DNA of 61,609 bases from Bacteroidales bacterium (GTDB taxonomy: Bacteria; Bacteroidota; Bacteroidia; Bacteroidales; UBA1715): assembly GCA_017516865.1 (NCBI GenBank), contig JAFXAU010000024.1, positions 1 through 61,609 on the forward strand, written 5' to 3'. Positions 45,076-54,382 of the stretch are shown piece by piece (the stretch's first letter is position 1; each line of letters opens with the position of its first letter). The notes under the pieces were generated by a model. It did not search any database and had not been told where the DNA came from. It was given only the letters and a program-made list of their open reading frames with translations. The position numbers were made by a program, and so were the translations under genes.

Positions 45076-46380
45076 TTATATTTCTTTAACAAGTTCTGCC
45101 AATAATTTTGCCCCATGCTTGCGAGAATATTGTTCTACATTCTGTGAATCACATGCAATACAGCCCTTTGCCGTGAACTCATTATATAACTTTTTCAACT
45201 CTGTCAACAATTGTGCTTTGTCCTTCACTATAATACCTGATTGCGTGTTCCGAATCAAATCTTCCTGCACATGATTACTGACTCCTTCCAATTCGTCTAT
45301 CGGATAAAATTTCTTCTTCAAAAATAGAGCATCCTGGTCGTTAGAATAACAAAAAAGAATTTTACGTCGTAACCCAATGTAATCATATATTTTGGTACCC
45401 ATAATAGAGTATTCATTAAACAAAAGCATTAAATTATGTTGACTTAATATCGGTAATAATTCATTCAGATTCATTCGAGGATATACATGAATACACTCTT
45501 CCCAATGATTTTCTGCAATCATTTGAGACAATTCTTTGTGTCTATTTACACCGAAAAAATTTAATTCAATATTTTTCCCTTTTGCAAAATCAGAAAACAA
45601 AGACAATACACTTTTGTAAGGATGCCAATTGTATATTGTCCCTGCAAAAGCAATTCTCATCCTATCTGATTTTTGCTTAATATGCAAAACATCTGAAACC
45701 ACAGCAGGATTATATCCATTGGGAATCATAAATGTCCTTGATACAGAAATATTTTCCCTAATTTTTTTTTTAAAAAATTCGGAAACGGTTGTCATAGCAG
45801 CAGCATTCTGTAAAAAATGTCGTTCAAAAAAAGAATTCCAATGCCCCATAAACTGGCTACGCTTCCTATTTTGTACCCAAGGGTCTCGGTAATCTGCAAT
45901 CCAGGGAATATTATATTTTCTACTCAATGCCGAGGCATATTTAAAAAGAATAAACGGCTCGCCTGTGGCAAGTATGACATCAACAGAATTGTTTTTCAAA
46001 TAATCTTTTGCACCTCTATACAATCCAGATTTAGGTCCGACGAAAAACAAAAACTGGGCAAATTCATAAAATGCGGTAACAGCTTTTCGTACCAATGAAA
46101 ATTTTACGTTACCATATTTTAACATCAGTCGATTAGCCAAATTTGGCTTGTATGGAGTTCTAATTATGGTGCCGTATTCTGTTTCTTCATCAACGGTTTC
46201 CAGAGATGGACTTGGCGCTATATAATCAAGTTCGTTTCCATATTTGTTTTCCCACTGTCGCGTGACAACTACGGGATATACCCCAAATTCTTTCAAATAT
46301 TTATACCACGCATACGGCCGTAACCCACCAACCGAAACGTATGGCGGAAAATCGTATGCAAGTATAAGTAGACGTTTCAT
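45076..46380 (-). CDS. family 4-type glycosyltransferase
   Basis: The 434-residue protein has the two-Rossmann layout of GT-B transferases. It begins MKRLLILAYDFPPYVSVGG, an N-terminal pattern common in GT4 enzymes, with IADYRDPWVQNRKR and VSEFFKKKI in the middle. The C-terminal part holds YNWHPYKSVLSLF and MGTKIYDYIGLRRKIL (in place of the usual KxxEYxAxGKPVL pattern) near residue 330. No signal peptide. The paired sugar oxidoreductase suggests polysaccharide or glycan synthesis; specificity is unknown. Confidence 0.8.
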   Translation of the reverse strand: MKRLLILAYDFPPYVSVGGLRPYAWYKYLKEFGVYPVVVTRQWENKYGNELDYIAPSPSLETVDEETEYGTIIRTPYKPNLANRLMLKYGNVKFSLVRKAVTAFYEFAQFLFFVGPKSGLYRGAKDYLKNNSVDVILATGEPFILFKYASALSRKYNIPWIADYRDPWVQNRKRSQFMGHWNSFFERHFLQNAAAMTTVSEFFKKKIRENISVSRTFMIPNGYNPAVVSDVLHIKQKSDRMRIAFAGTIYNWHPYKSVLSLFSDFAKGKNIELNFFGVNRHKELSQMIAENHWEECIHVYPRMNLNELLPILSQHNLMLLFNEYSIMGTKIYDYIGLRRKILFCYSNDQDALFLKKKFYPIDELEGVSNHVQEDLIRNTQSGIIVKDKAQLLTELKKLYNEFTAKGCIACDSQNVEQYSRKHGAKLLAELVKEI

Positions 46381-46426
46381 TTTTTACTTTCTAATAGCCG
46401 TTTTTCTGCATTAGACCTATTTTTAG

Positions 46427-46434
46427 CAAATATA
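46427..46434 (-). promoter_or_regulatory. -7 element of the glycosyltransferase operon
   Basis: Minus strand TATATTTG lies 46 bases before the ATG at 46380. No -33 TTG at the proper distance. Confidence 0.4.
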
Positions 46435-46460
46435 ATGATTATATGATATTTTTATATCCC

Positions 46461-47009
46461 TCATATAAACAATAATCCCCACGTCACTATGAGAAACAGT
46501 GAGATTAAACTGGTCAGAAGGACAAGAGCACTGACGACCAGTCCTAATACCATTTTCTTCTTCTTGTGCGGATATTTCTCCATGCCAATAATGCCGACAA
46601 TTACGCCAGCAATAGCAAACAAAAAGCAGATAGGTATGCCAATGACATACAGTGTCAAGGCAAAGGCGCCCAAAATCAATGTCCACTTTATGAATCCGTC
46701 ACCTTCGTGTTGCTGCATCCATTCTTCTGCCATTTCTTGCTTTGATATACGTGACTCCGGCATCAAACTATCCTGAGCAACTACTACGGAATCCTCCGTC
46801 TGTTGCGGAGCAGACATTTGTTCCGAAGGAGGAAGCGCGTCCCGTTCCTCACGAACCGTATCGGTTTGAACACTGTCGTCTGGCAAAGTCACCTCCACCT
46901 TCGTCTTATGGTTTTCCAATAAAAAACCATGATTGTTGGTTCTCGGAACTTTTGCACTACAGCAAAAAGCAAGCAAAACACTAATTATCAATAAAATACT
47001 ACGATTCAT
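46461..47009 (-). CDS. small membrane protein with N-terminal export signal
   Basis: The 182-residue product starts with a hydrophobic segment ending LAFCCSA, possibly a non-standard lipobox. A polar, Pro/Glu-rich stretch follows, then two transmembrane helices (ILGAFALTLYVIGIPICFLF and GLVVSALVLLTSLISLFLIV) split by a basic loop (KYPHKKKK), like DUF4190 proteins. I chose the ATG at 47009, which follows the priA stop by one base (TGATATG), over an ATG five codons upstream inside priA. Function unknown. Confidence 0.65.
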   Translation of the reverse strand: MNRSILLIISVLLAFCCSAKVPRTNNHGFLLENHKTKVEVTLPDDSVQTDTVREERDALPPSEQMSAPQQTEDSVVVAQDSLMPESRISKQEMAEEWMQQHEGDGFIKWTLILGAFALTLYVIGIPICFLFAIAGVIVGIIGMEKYPHKKKKMVLGLVVSALVLLTSLISLFLIVTWGLLFI

Positions 47010-47010
47010 A

Positions 47011-49485
47011 TCAGTACGGATCAACGTTAATACTAAACGATGTTGTTTTATAATCTTCCTGCCCGACTATTGTCTGCATATAGGCACGGACAACAGTTTT
47101 CACCTTCGTTATGTTAAGTGTACGAGGAATTTTCAGTAAAATATCCTGTGCGTACAACAACTGAATTCTTGCTATGGGCGGAAATTCGGGACCTAACACC
47201 ATAATATTGGGAATCTTCCTAAAATCGTCAGCCAATATTTTTGCCGCGTACACCGCCTTGTCTTTATCACGATGACGGACGGTAACTTTTATCAATCGGG
47301 TGAACGGCGGATACCAGAACGTCTTTCTTTCTGCCATTTGGGTGTTTAGCAAGGAATTATAGTCATTCTCCTGCACGAATTTCAATATAGGATGTTCGGG
47401 CTGATAGGTCTGAATATATACATGTCCCTGTCGCTCGCTCCTACCCGCACGACCGGCAACCTGCACCATAAGCTGATATGCACGTTCGAATGCCCTGAAA
47501 TCGGGGAAACGCAACATTGAATCTGCACTCAAAATCCCAACAAGACCGACGTTTTCAAAGTCCAACCCCTTGGTAATCATCTGCGTCCCGACAAGAATAT
47601 CTATTTCGCGACGCTCGAATTTGTCTATCAATTCGGTATAGGCATTTTTGCCACGAGTCGTATCCAAATCCATTCGGGCAATTTTCGCTTCGGGAAATAA
47701 TGACGAAAGCGTGTCTTCAATTTTTTCGGTTCCGAAACCCACCAGTTGCATATTCTCGCCTTGACATGCGGGACATGTTGTTGTATATCTGATTGCATAA
47801 CCGCAATGATGACACATAAGCGAATTCGAAAACTTATGATACGTCAGACTTACGTCACAATTGACGCACTGATGGACATATCCGCAGTCGGGACATTCCA
47901 AATATGGCGAAAAGCCACGACGATTCTGAAACAGAATCACCTGACGCTTTTCGTTGAGATTATCTTCTATTTTTTCCAACAAAGTCTTACTGAACACGTC
48001 CTTCATACGTAATTGTCGCCGTTCCTTCCGCAGGTCAACAATGTGGATTTCGGGCAATGGAGCCTTTGTGTGACGGGTTTTCATCTCGACCAGGCTCAAC
48101 TTTTTCGTCAACGCATTATAGTAGGTCTCCATACTCGGCGTTGCAGTTCCAAGCAATAAATCCGCGCCGTACATTCGGGCCAGCACGTATGCCACATCGC
48201 GGGCATTATAACGCGGCGACGGGTCGTACTGCTTAAACGACGTTTCGTGTTCCTCATCGACAATCACCAATCCTAAATTTGAAAACGGCAAAAATACCGA
48301 CGAACGCACGCCCAATATCACTTTATACGAATTAACATTATCCGCCAACACCGTATTCCAGACCTCTATCCTTTCGTTATCGGAAAAACGTGAATGATAT
48401 ACACCAACCTGATTGCCAAATACGTCACGCAAGCGGTTGATTATCTGCGAAGTGAGTGCGATTTCAGGCAACAAATACAAAACTTGTTTTCCCGCATCAA
48501 TCATTTCCTGAATCAGGTGTATGTAAACTTCGGTTTTTCCGCTTGATGTAACGCCATGTAACAGACAGCCCTTCTGCTCGGCAAATGCATGGTGAATTTC
48601 CACCAAAGCCGTTTTCTGTTGGTCGCTCAAAGTAGCAATTCCTTTTATTTTGCCTTCAGCCGTATCAAACCTTGATTCAACACGTTCCTCAAGCCGTACA
48701 ATTCCCTTTTTTACCAATTCCGCCAGCACCTGCGGAGTTGTATTTTGTAACAACTGTTGTTTTTTTACGGCAAAATTTTCTATGTTCTTATGCTGAACAT
48801 ATTCGTTCAACAGGGCGAGCAACAATTCCTGCTGCTTGGGAGCCTTGTTCACAAGCGAAAAAGACGTATTTACAAAATCCTGATTCTCAATTGACTGGGT
48901 AAATTTCACATACACCACCAGTTTTGGTTTGTACATGCTCGAAATAACCTCGCCCGCCACGACTGCATCTAACGAGATAAGTTTTTTTATCGTCGCTGTC
49001 ACCGATTTTCGATTCAGCAATTTTACCAGATTCGAAATCAGGATGTGTGGATTTTTCTCGATTTGCACGTACACTATTCTGTCAGATTCGTTCAGCGACA
49101 TGCAGTCGAAATCGGGATTGACGGTCAACGCCGTCTCACTTTCGAGTTTCAGTCCCGACGGCAAGGCTGCTTTCATCACATCGCCCAACGTACACATATA
49201 ATAGTCAGCCATCCAATCCCACAATTCCAATTGTTTTTTTGTCACAATCGGAAACTCATCGAGAACGGAGTCAATGTCCTTTATCGTCAATGTACGAGGT
49301 TTATTGGTATGAACGGCATAAATGATTGCCGTGTACATTTTCCGCAGACCGAGTTGCACCACTACGCGACAACCGACCTGCACCATGCTCCGCAACGATT
49401 CGGGGACACTATACGTATACAGCGGAACCGCCAAAGGCAGAACCACATCTACATACAAGTCAGTATGTTGCTCATTTTCTTCCAA
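47011..49485 (-). CDS. priA: primosomal protein N' (replication restart helicase PriA)
   Basis: The 824-residue superfamily 2 helicase reloads the replisome at stalled forks. The N-terminal 3'-end-binding domain is present, with the Walker A GVTSSGKTEVY near residue 311 and a DEEH box (LVIVDEEHET). A cluster of cysteines (CPDCGYVHQCVNCDVS ... CHHCGY ... CPACQG, ~529-573) provides the usual zinc sites. The C-terminal motifs IGTQMITKGLDF-like (VGTQMITKGLDFENV) and VAGRAGR are complete. It overlaps the HAD gene by 14 bases and is followed by a membrane protein gene, within the recQ operon. Confidence 0.95.
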   Translation of the reverse strand: MEENEQHTDLYVDVVLPLAVPLYTYSVPESLRSMVQVGCRVVVQLGLRKMYTAIIYAVHTNKPRTLTIKDIDSVLDEFPIVTKKQLELWDWMADYYMCTLGDVMKAALPSGLKLESETALTVNPDFDCMSLNESDRIVYVQIEKNPHILISNLVKLLNRKSVTATIKKLISLDAVVAGEVISSMYKPKLVVYVKFTQSIENQDFVNTSFSLVNKAPKQQELLLALLNEYVQHKNIENFAVKKQQLLQNTTPQVLAELVKKGIVRLEERVESRFDTAEGKIKGIATLSDQQKTALVEIHHAFAEQKGCLLHGVTSSGKTEVYIHLIQEMIDAGKQVLYLLPEIALTSQIINRLRDVFGNQVGVYHSRFSDNERIEVWNTVLADNVNSYKVILGVRSSVFLPFSNLGLVIVDEEHETSFKQYDPSPRYNARDVAYVLARMYGADLLLGTATPSMETYYNALTKKLSLVEMKTRHTKAPLPEIHIVDLRKERRQLRMKDVFSKTLLEKIEDNLNEKRQVILFQNRRGFSPYLECPDCGYVHQCVNCDVSLTYHKFSNSLMCHHCGYAIRYTTTCPACQGENMQLVGFGTEKIEDTLSSLFPEAKIARMDLDTTRGKNAYTELIDKFERREIDILVGTQMITKGLDFENVGLVGILSADSMLRFPDFRAFERAYQLMVQVAGRAGRSERQGHVYIQTYQPEHPILKFVQENDYNSLLNTQMAERKTFWYPPFTRLIKVTVRHRDKDKAVYAAKILADDFRKIPNIMVLGPEFPPIARIQLLYAQDILLKIPRTLNITKVKTVVRAYMQTIVGQEDYKTTSFSINVDPY

Positions 49486-49897
49486 AAAGACTTCCTAAAA
49501 AAGATTGTTTCTTTGGTCTTCCGTATTCGTCGTAATCAGAATTGTTAGACGAACCGACATTCAATTTCGCACAGATTGCCGACCAATCTATGTTTCCGCA
49601 AAATTCAACATTACGATCGTCAATATACACATCGGCATCAATCTTACGGCTCGTCTCGCTTTCGTTGAATTCTTCTTCGGGGTAATTACGATTTACAGCA
49701 TAAAATTCCACACCGTTTTTCCGACAAAATTCCACCGCTTCGTCCAACTCGCGTCCCGAACGGTACGTCCACAAAATTAGTTGGTCGCCCCGTTTTTGCA
49801 ATTCACGCAAGGTTTCGAACGCGAACAATTTTTTTGCCCCAATTTCGGGATACTTATGTTCAACGAGAGTTCCGTCAAAATCTACCGCAATTTTCAT
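49472..49897 (-). CDS. small HAD-superfamily protein
   Basis: The 141-residue protein opens with the HAD motif I DFDGTLVEHKYP (residues 7-18), has a motif II-like LILWTYRSG and a motif IV-like VYIDDRN, so it is a minimal HAD phosphatase-like protein without a cap. This small type is widespread in Bacteroidota; the substrate is unknown. It sits between recQ (6 bases upstream) and priA (14-base overlap). Confidence 0.8.
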   Translation of the reverse strand: MKIAVDFDGTLVEHKYPEIGAKKLFAFETLRELQKRGDQLILWTYRSGRELDEAVEFCRKNGVEFYAVNRNYPEEEFNESETSRKIDADVYIDDRNVEFCGNIDWSAICAKLNVGSSNNSDYDEYGRPKKQSFLGSLFGRK

Positions 49898-49903
49898 ATC
49901 TGT

Positions 49904-52108
49904 TTAATTAGCTTTTTCCGACAAAAATTTTATTCTCACCAAACGGACTTCGTCTTCCGTATACGTTCCGTCGGCTACCCATTCGTCCAATGCTGCCTGA
50001 ATGGATTCAGATTCTTCGTGACAGAAATAATCGTACAATTCTTCAACCGCTTCTTCCTCCAAAACCTCGTTGATATAATAATCAATCTTCGATTTGCCTC
50101 GAGAATCGACCAGCGACATACCCGAATTCACTATACTTTCAATTTCAATCAACAAATCCGTCAATTCAAGTCCCAAAGCATCGGCAGTAATGTCAAGTGG
50201 CAGTTTCTTGTCAATATTCTGAATAATCTGAATCTTCTTACCCGACTTGCTTCCGACCGACTTGACAACCATATCCTGCGGTCGCTCTATTTCGTTTTCC
50301 TCAACGTATTTCGAAATCAGTTCAATAAACGGTTGCCCATACTTCTTTGCTTTCCCTTCTCCCACGCCCGAAATATTCTGCAATTCCTGCAAAGTAATCG
50401 GGTATTGAATAGCCATTTCGTTTATCGACACTTCTTGGAACACCACATACGGCGGAACACTGTTTTTCTTCGCCACGGTTCTCCGCAAATCCATCAACAT
50501 CGAAACCAATGTCGTATCAAGTGCGTCGCCCGACTGAGGAGCATCGGCATCCATTTCTGATTGTTCGTAATCATGATCTTCGGTTATCATGAACGAATAT
50601 GGTTTTGCCATAAACGCACGACCCTCGTCGGTAATTTTCAGCAGACCGTAGTTTTCTATTTCCTTGTCAAGCAACCTCGAAAGCAACATCTGTCGAATGA
50701 TTGCGTTCCAATATTTCTCATCGTGGTCGTCGCCACCCGCAAATTCCTCCAACAAATTATGTTTATACGTCTTGACTTCGGAAGTTTCTTTTCCTGTAAT
50801 AATTTCGACTATATGTCCTTGTTTAAACCGTTCGTGGACGGCATTGACAGTATTGAGTACGAGCAGCGCGTCGTCTTTCACTTCAATTTGCGGTTTCGGA
50901 TGCAGACAGTTGTCGCAATTTCCGCAATCTTCGGTCATTTCCTCGCCGAAATAGTTCAGTAGCACACGTACACGGCACAGACTTGATTCGGCATACGAAG
51001 ACGTTTCGAGCAAAAGTTGCTTGCCGATTTCCTGTTCCGCAACCGGCTTGCCTTCCATAAATTTTTCCAGACGAAGAATGTCCTTATAGCTATAGAATGC
51101 GATACACTTACCCTCGCCTCCGTCACGGCCTGCACGTCCAGTTTCCTGATAATAGCCCTCGAGAGATTTTGGTATATTATAATGTATGACAAAACGCACA
51201 TCGGGTTTGTCAATACCCATACCGAACGCAATGGTAGCCACAATCACATCGACTTCCTCCATCAGAAACATATCCTGATTTTTCGTACGCGTATGTGCAT
51301 CCAATCCAGCATGATACGGCAAAGCCTTAATACCGTTCACGACCAACGTATTGGCAAGCTCTTCGACTTTTTTACGGCTCAGACAATAAATGATACCCGA
51401 TTTCCCAGGATTCTCCTTTATGAACTTTATGATTTGCTTGGTTGCATCGACCTGCGGACGGATTTCGTAGTACAAATTTTTACGGCGGAACGACGACTTG
51501 AACACCTTTGCATCAAGCATGCCCAAATTCTTCTGTATATCGTGCTGGACCTTCGGCGTCGCCGTCGCTGTCAGAGCAATAATCGGAGCACGGCCGATGT
51601 TTTCGACTGTCGGTTTTATTTTTCTGTATTCTGGGCGGAAATCATGTCCCCACTCCGAAATACAGTGTGCTTCGTCAATTGCGTAGAACGAAATCTTTAT
51701 GCTCCGTAAAAATTCAATGTTATCTTCTTTTGTCAACGATTCAGGAGCAACGTACAATAATTTTGTAATTCCGTTGCGCACGTCATCCTTCACCTGAGTT
51801 ATTTCCGCACGGCTCAGCGATGAATTGAGGAAATGGGCGATTCTGTTGTCGGTACTGAATCCACGCATTGCATCAACTTGATTTTTCATCAATGCAATCA
51901 GCGGCGAAATCACAATTGCCGTACCTTCGAGCAACAGCGAAGGCAACTGGTAGCAAAGCGATTTTCCTCCTCCAGTCGGCATCAATACAAACGTATCGTT
52001 CCCTGCGAGAAGACTTTCCACAACTTCTTTCTGATTCCCTTTGAACGTGTCAAAACCAAATTTTTCTTTTAGACAACTTAACAGTTCCTTTTCATCAATT
52101 TTTGCCAT
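49904..52108 (-). CDS. recQ: ATP-dependent DNA helicase RecQ
   Basis: The 734-residue helicase unwinds DNA 3'-5' and acts in recombination and fork repair. Visible: the Q-motif-like FGFDTFKGNQ, Walker A MPTGGGKSLCYQ (43-54), DEAH (145-148), IAFGMGIDKPDVRFVIH, ETGRAGRDG, the RQC zinc-binding cysteines in CRVRVLLNYFGE...CGNCDNC (~380-402) and an HRDC-type domain (~528-600). A C-terminal ~130-residue tail follows. It heads the recQ-HAD-priA operon. Confidence 0.95.
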   Translation of the reverse strand: MAKIDEKELLSCLKEKFGFDTFKGNQKEVVESLLAGNDTFVLMPTGGGKSLCYQLPSLLLEGTAIVISPLIALMKNQVDAMRGFSTDNRIAHFLNSSLSRAEITQVKDDVRNGITKLLYVAPESLTKEDNIEFLRSIKISFYAIDEAHCISEWGHDFRPEYRKIKPTVENIGRAPIIALTATATPKVQHDIQKNLGMLDAKVFKSSFRRKNLYYEIRPQVDATKQIIKFIKENPGKSGIIYCLSRKKVEELANTLVVNGIKALPYHAGLDAHTRTKNQDMFLMEEVDVIVATIAFGMGIDKPDVRFVIHYNIPKSLEGYYQETGRAGRDGGEGKCIAFYSYKDILRLEKFMEGKPVAEQEIGKQLLLETSSYAESSLCRVRVLLNYFGEEMTEDCGNCDNCLHPKPQIEVKDDALLVLNTVNAVHERFKQGHIVEIITGKETSEVKTYKHNLLEEFAGGDDHDEKYWNAIIRQMLLSRLLDKEIENYGLLKITDEGRAFMAKPYSFMITEDHDYEQSEMDADAPQSGDALDTTLVSMLMDLRRTVAKKNSVPPYVVFQEVSINEMAIQYPITLQELQNISGVGEGKAKKYGQPFIELISKYVEENEIERPQDMVVKSVGSKSGKKIQIIQNIDKKLPLDITADALGLELTDLLIEIESIVNSGMSLVDSRGKSKIDYYINEVLEEEAVEELYDYFCHEESESIQAALDEWVADGTYTEDEVRLVRIKFLSEKAN

Positions 52109-52392
52109 GAAACTTGTAAATTTTTATTCCTTTCTCCGCCGAATCACCGATTTAATACGTGCGAAGAATTCTTCTTTGCGTTAATGCAAGTTTAAGAAAT
52201 TATTTTCATTCTTTCAAGAAAAAAATCAACCGACTGACATTTTTTATGGAAAAACTTTTTCCTATCGTTTCAGTAGGCAGAAAGTCGATTATATGTTTAT
52301 GTTGGTATAGAATAAATGTATCAATAACATTTTGCACATAATAAATTCATATATTTACACGTTGAAATCAAATAATTCAAAAAATTAAACCT

Positions 52393-52857
52393 ATGAACGT
52401 AAAAGATTTTTTAATTGGAGCGTGTACCGCGATAGTTGGTGCCGCTATTGGTGTGGCAATTTGCTGCTGCGTAAGTAATTGTGGGAAGAAATGCGATAAG
52501 CAATCTGCCTGCCCGACAGAACAAGTTCAACAATGTTGCCCGCAAGGCGAATGTTGTCCTGACGGCCCTTGTTGCCAGAAAGGTTCAAAACAAGCCTGCG
52601 AACGTCGTAAACCACACGGAAGATGTCCTATGGAAATGGCGAAAGAACTGAATTTGAGCGAAGAACAAATGACACAAGTAAAAGCATTGTTCGATGCACA
52701 AAAGTCAGAAATGAAGGCGGCAAGAGAAAAATTCGACGAAGCTTTCAAAGCTATTTTGACTGACGAACAGAAAGCTAAATTCGCTGAAATGAAAGCAAAG
52801 AAAAAATGTCCAAAAGACAAAAAATGCGAAAAACCCGACGACGATGATGAAGATTAA
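52393..52857 (+). CDS. cysteine-rich membrane protein with Spy/CpxP-like C-terminal part
   Basis: The 154-residue protein starts with a membrane helix (FLIGACTAIVGAAIGVAICC) and then a cysteine-rich linker (CPTEQVQQCCPQGECC, CCQKG, GRCP). Seventeen of its residues are Cys. The C-terminal part is helical and charged: LNLSEEQMTQVKALFD and ILTDEQKAKFAEMKAKK match the repeated LTxxQ pattern of periplasmic Spy/CpxP-type chaperones. The tail ends in acidic DDDDED. Metal or redox sensing would suit the cysteines, but this is inference. A terminator follows at 52884. Confidence 0.75.
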   Translation: MNVKDFLIGACTAIVGAAIGVAICCCVSNCGKKCDKQSACPTEQVQQCCPQGECCPDGPCCQKGSKQACERRKPHGRCPMEMAKELNLSEEQMTQVKALFDAQKSEMKAAREKFDEAFKAILTDEQKAKFAEMKAKKKCPKDKKCEKPDDDDED

Positions 52858-52883
52858 CAGGGCTTCGCTGTAAAAAAAACACG

Positions 52884-52920
52884 ACCCTCTTGTTATTTTT
52901 TCAACAAGAGGGTTGTTTTT
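52884..52920 (+). terminator. terminator of the cysteine-rich protein gene
   Basis: The stem ACCCTCTTGTT / AACAAGAGGGT is perfect and followed by TTGTTTTTT. Its T-run also carries the -33 TTG of the metK promoter. Confidence 0.9.
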
Positions 52921-52942
52921 TATAAGAAGCATTGTATATTTG
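52913..52942 (+). promoter_or_regulatory. metK promoter
   Basis: TTG at 52913-52915 and TATATTTG at 52935-52942 are separated by exactly 19 bases, the best Bacteroidota promoter in the window. Transcription would start near 52949, directly at the riboswitch. Confidence 0.65.
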
Positions 52943-52950
52943 CTTCCAAC

Positions 52951-53021
52951 AAGTGGAAAGATTTGAGTTGATTGCAACCACACAAAAAAATGCTAAAACA
53001 CAGACTGCATTCGCCAACTCT
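52951..53021 (+). promoter_or_regulatory. SAM-II-type riboswitch upstream of metK
   Basis: The DNA reads GTGG (52953-52956), GATTTG, TTGCAACCAC (closing the stem at 52978-52981) and GCTAAA, in the order of the SAM-II consensus (GTGG-GATTTG-CTTGCAACCAC-GCTAAA). GAGTTG (52965-52970) can pair with CAACTC (53015-53020), giving a candidate for the pseudoknot. SAM-II elements bind S-adenosylmethionine and repress translation of methionine genes, fitting control of metK 35 bases downstream. The conserved match is by eye. Confidence 0.8.
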
Positions 53022-53055
53022 TTCCCATTGATTTGTAACTTAAAATTTAAAAACT

Positions 53056-54315
53056 ATGGGATATTTATTCACTTCAGAATCAGTTTCAGAAGGTCATCCA
53101 GACAAAGTCGCTGACCAAATTTCAGACGCAATTCTTGACGCATACCTCAGTCAAGACCCGACATCGAAAGTCGCTTGTGAAACGTTGGTAACAACAGGTT
53201 TGACGGTTTTAGCCGGCGAAATCAAAAGTAAAGGTGTTGTTGACGTTCAGGAAATCGCACGAAAAGTCATCAATCAAATCGGTTACAACAAGTCGGAATA
53301 CCAATTCGATGGAAATTCCTGCGGTATTCTTTCTGCACTTCACGCTCAGTCCGCCGACATCAATCAAGGCGTGGAACGGGCAAATCCCGAAGAACAAGGT
53401 GCCGGCGACCAAGGAATGATGTTCGGCTACGCAATCGACGAAACCGACAACTACATGCCTTTGACGTTGGACATTGCGCACCGTTTATTGCAAAAGCTCG
53501 CTGAAGTTCGTAAAGCAGGTAAAGTAATGAAATACCTTCGTCCCGATTCAAAATCGCAAGTAACAATCGAATACGACGAAAAGACAAATAAAGCCATAAA
53601 AATCGATACGATTGTAATCTCCACCCAACACGACGATTTTGGTATTTCCGACGAAGAAACTCAGGCAAAAATCAGCGAAGATTTACATAAATATGTCATC
53701 AAACCTGTTCGTTTAAGCTATCCGAAACAATTACAGAAACTTTTCGACCAAGATTTCAAATTCATGGTCAATCCAACGGGAAAATTCGTCATTGGCGGTC
53801 CTCATGGCGACACAGGTCTGACAGGCCGTAAAATCATAGTTGATACCTACGGTGGTCGTGGAGCACACGGTGGCGGAGCATTTTCGGGAAAAGATTCCTC
53901 AAAAGTGGACAGAAGTGCCGCATACGCTGCCCGTCACATTGCAAAAAATCTTGTTGCAGCTGGAATTGCACACGAATGCTTAGTACAAGTTTCGTATGCT
54001 ATTGGTGTGGCAAAACCTGTAAATATCTATGTAAACACATACGGTACTTGTTGTGCGAAGAAAGCGAACGGTAAACTATACAGTGATGCGGAAATTGCTG
54101 AGAAGGTAGCAAAACTATTCGACCTTCGTCCAATTGCAATTGTGAAACGGTTTGGTTTGACAAATCCTATTTTCCAAGCAACTGCATCGTATGGTCATTT
54201 CGGAAAAACGCCAGAAATGAGAGATGTAGTTGTTAACGGGAAAAAGAAAAAAGTTCAATTCTTCGGTTGGGAATTGCTCGACTACGTAGATAAAATCAAG
54301 AAAGAATTTAAATAA
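53056..54315 (+). CDS. metK: S-adenosylmethionine synthetase
   Basis: The 419-residue enzyme makes S-adenosylmethionine from ATP and methionine in the cytosol. It shows the family motifs [20 protein letters not shown] at the start, [12 protein letters not shown] (about residues 115-126), [13 protein letters not shown] and GGGAFSGKD, all with their active-site residues. Length is slightly longer than the E. coli enzyme. It is preceded by its own promoter and a SAM-II-type riboswitch, so its own product probably feeds back. Confidence 0.97.
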   Translation: MGYLFTSESVSEGHPDKVADQISDAILDAYLSQDPTSKVACETLVTTGLTVLAGEIKSKGVVDVQEIARKVINQIGYNKSEYQFDGNSCGILSALHAQSADINQGVERANPEEQGAGDQGMMFGYAIDETDNYMPLTLDIAHRLLQKLAEVRKAGKVMKYLRPDSKSQVTIEYDEKTNKAIKIDTIVISTQHDDFGISDEETQAKISEDLHKYVIKPVRLSYPKQLQKLFDQDFKFMVNPTGKFVIGGPHGDTGLTGRKIIVDTYGGRGAHGGGAFSGKDSSKVDRSAAYAARHIAKNLVAAGIAHECLVQVSYAIGVAKPVNIYVNTYGTCCAKKANGKLYSDAEIAEKVAKLFDLRPIAIVKRFGLTNPIFQATASYGHFGKTPEMRDVVVNGKKKKVQFFGWELLDYVDKIKKEFK

Positions 54316-54317
54316 AA

Positions 54318-54337
54318 AAAGGTGAATATTCACCTTT
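54318..54337. terminator. palindrome after metK
   Basis: AAAGGTGAATATTCACCTTT is a perfect 20-base palindrome directly after the metK stop, with an A-run before it, so it could end transcription from both directions. The second palindrome at 54355 follows. Confidence 0.6.
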
Positions 54338-54354
54338 CAAATGTTTATGCCATG

Positions 54355-54382
54355 TAGAGACGCGATTAGCGTCTCTATTTTT
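54355..54382. terminator. TAGAGACGC palindrome between metK and the GNAT gene
   Basis: TAGAGACGC (54355-54363) pairs with GCGTCTCTA (54369-54377), followed by TTTTTA. It shares the GTAGAGACGCG core with the palindrome at 43038. It sits between two convergent genes. Confidence 0.65.
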
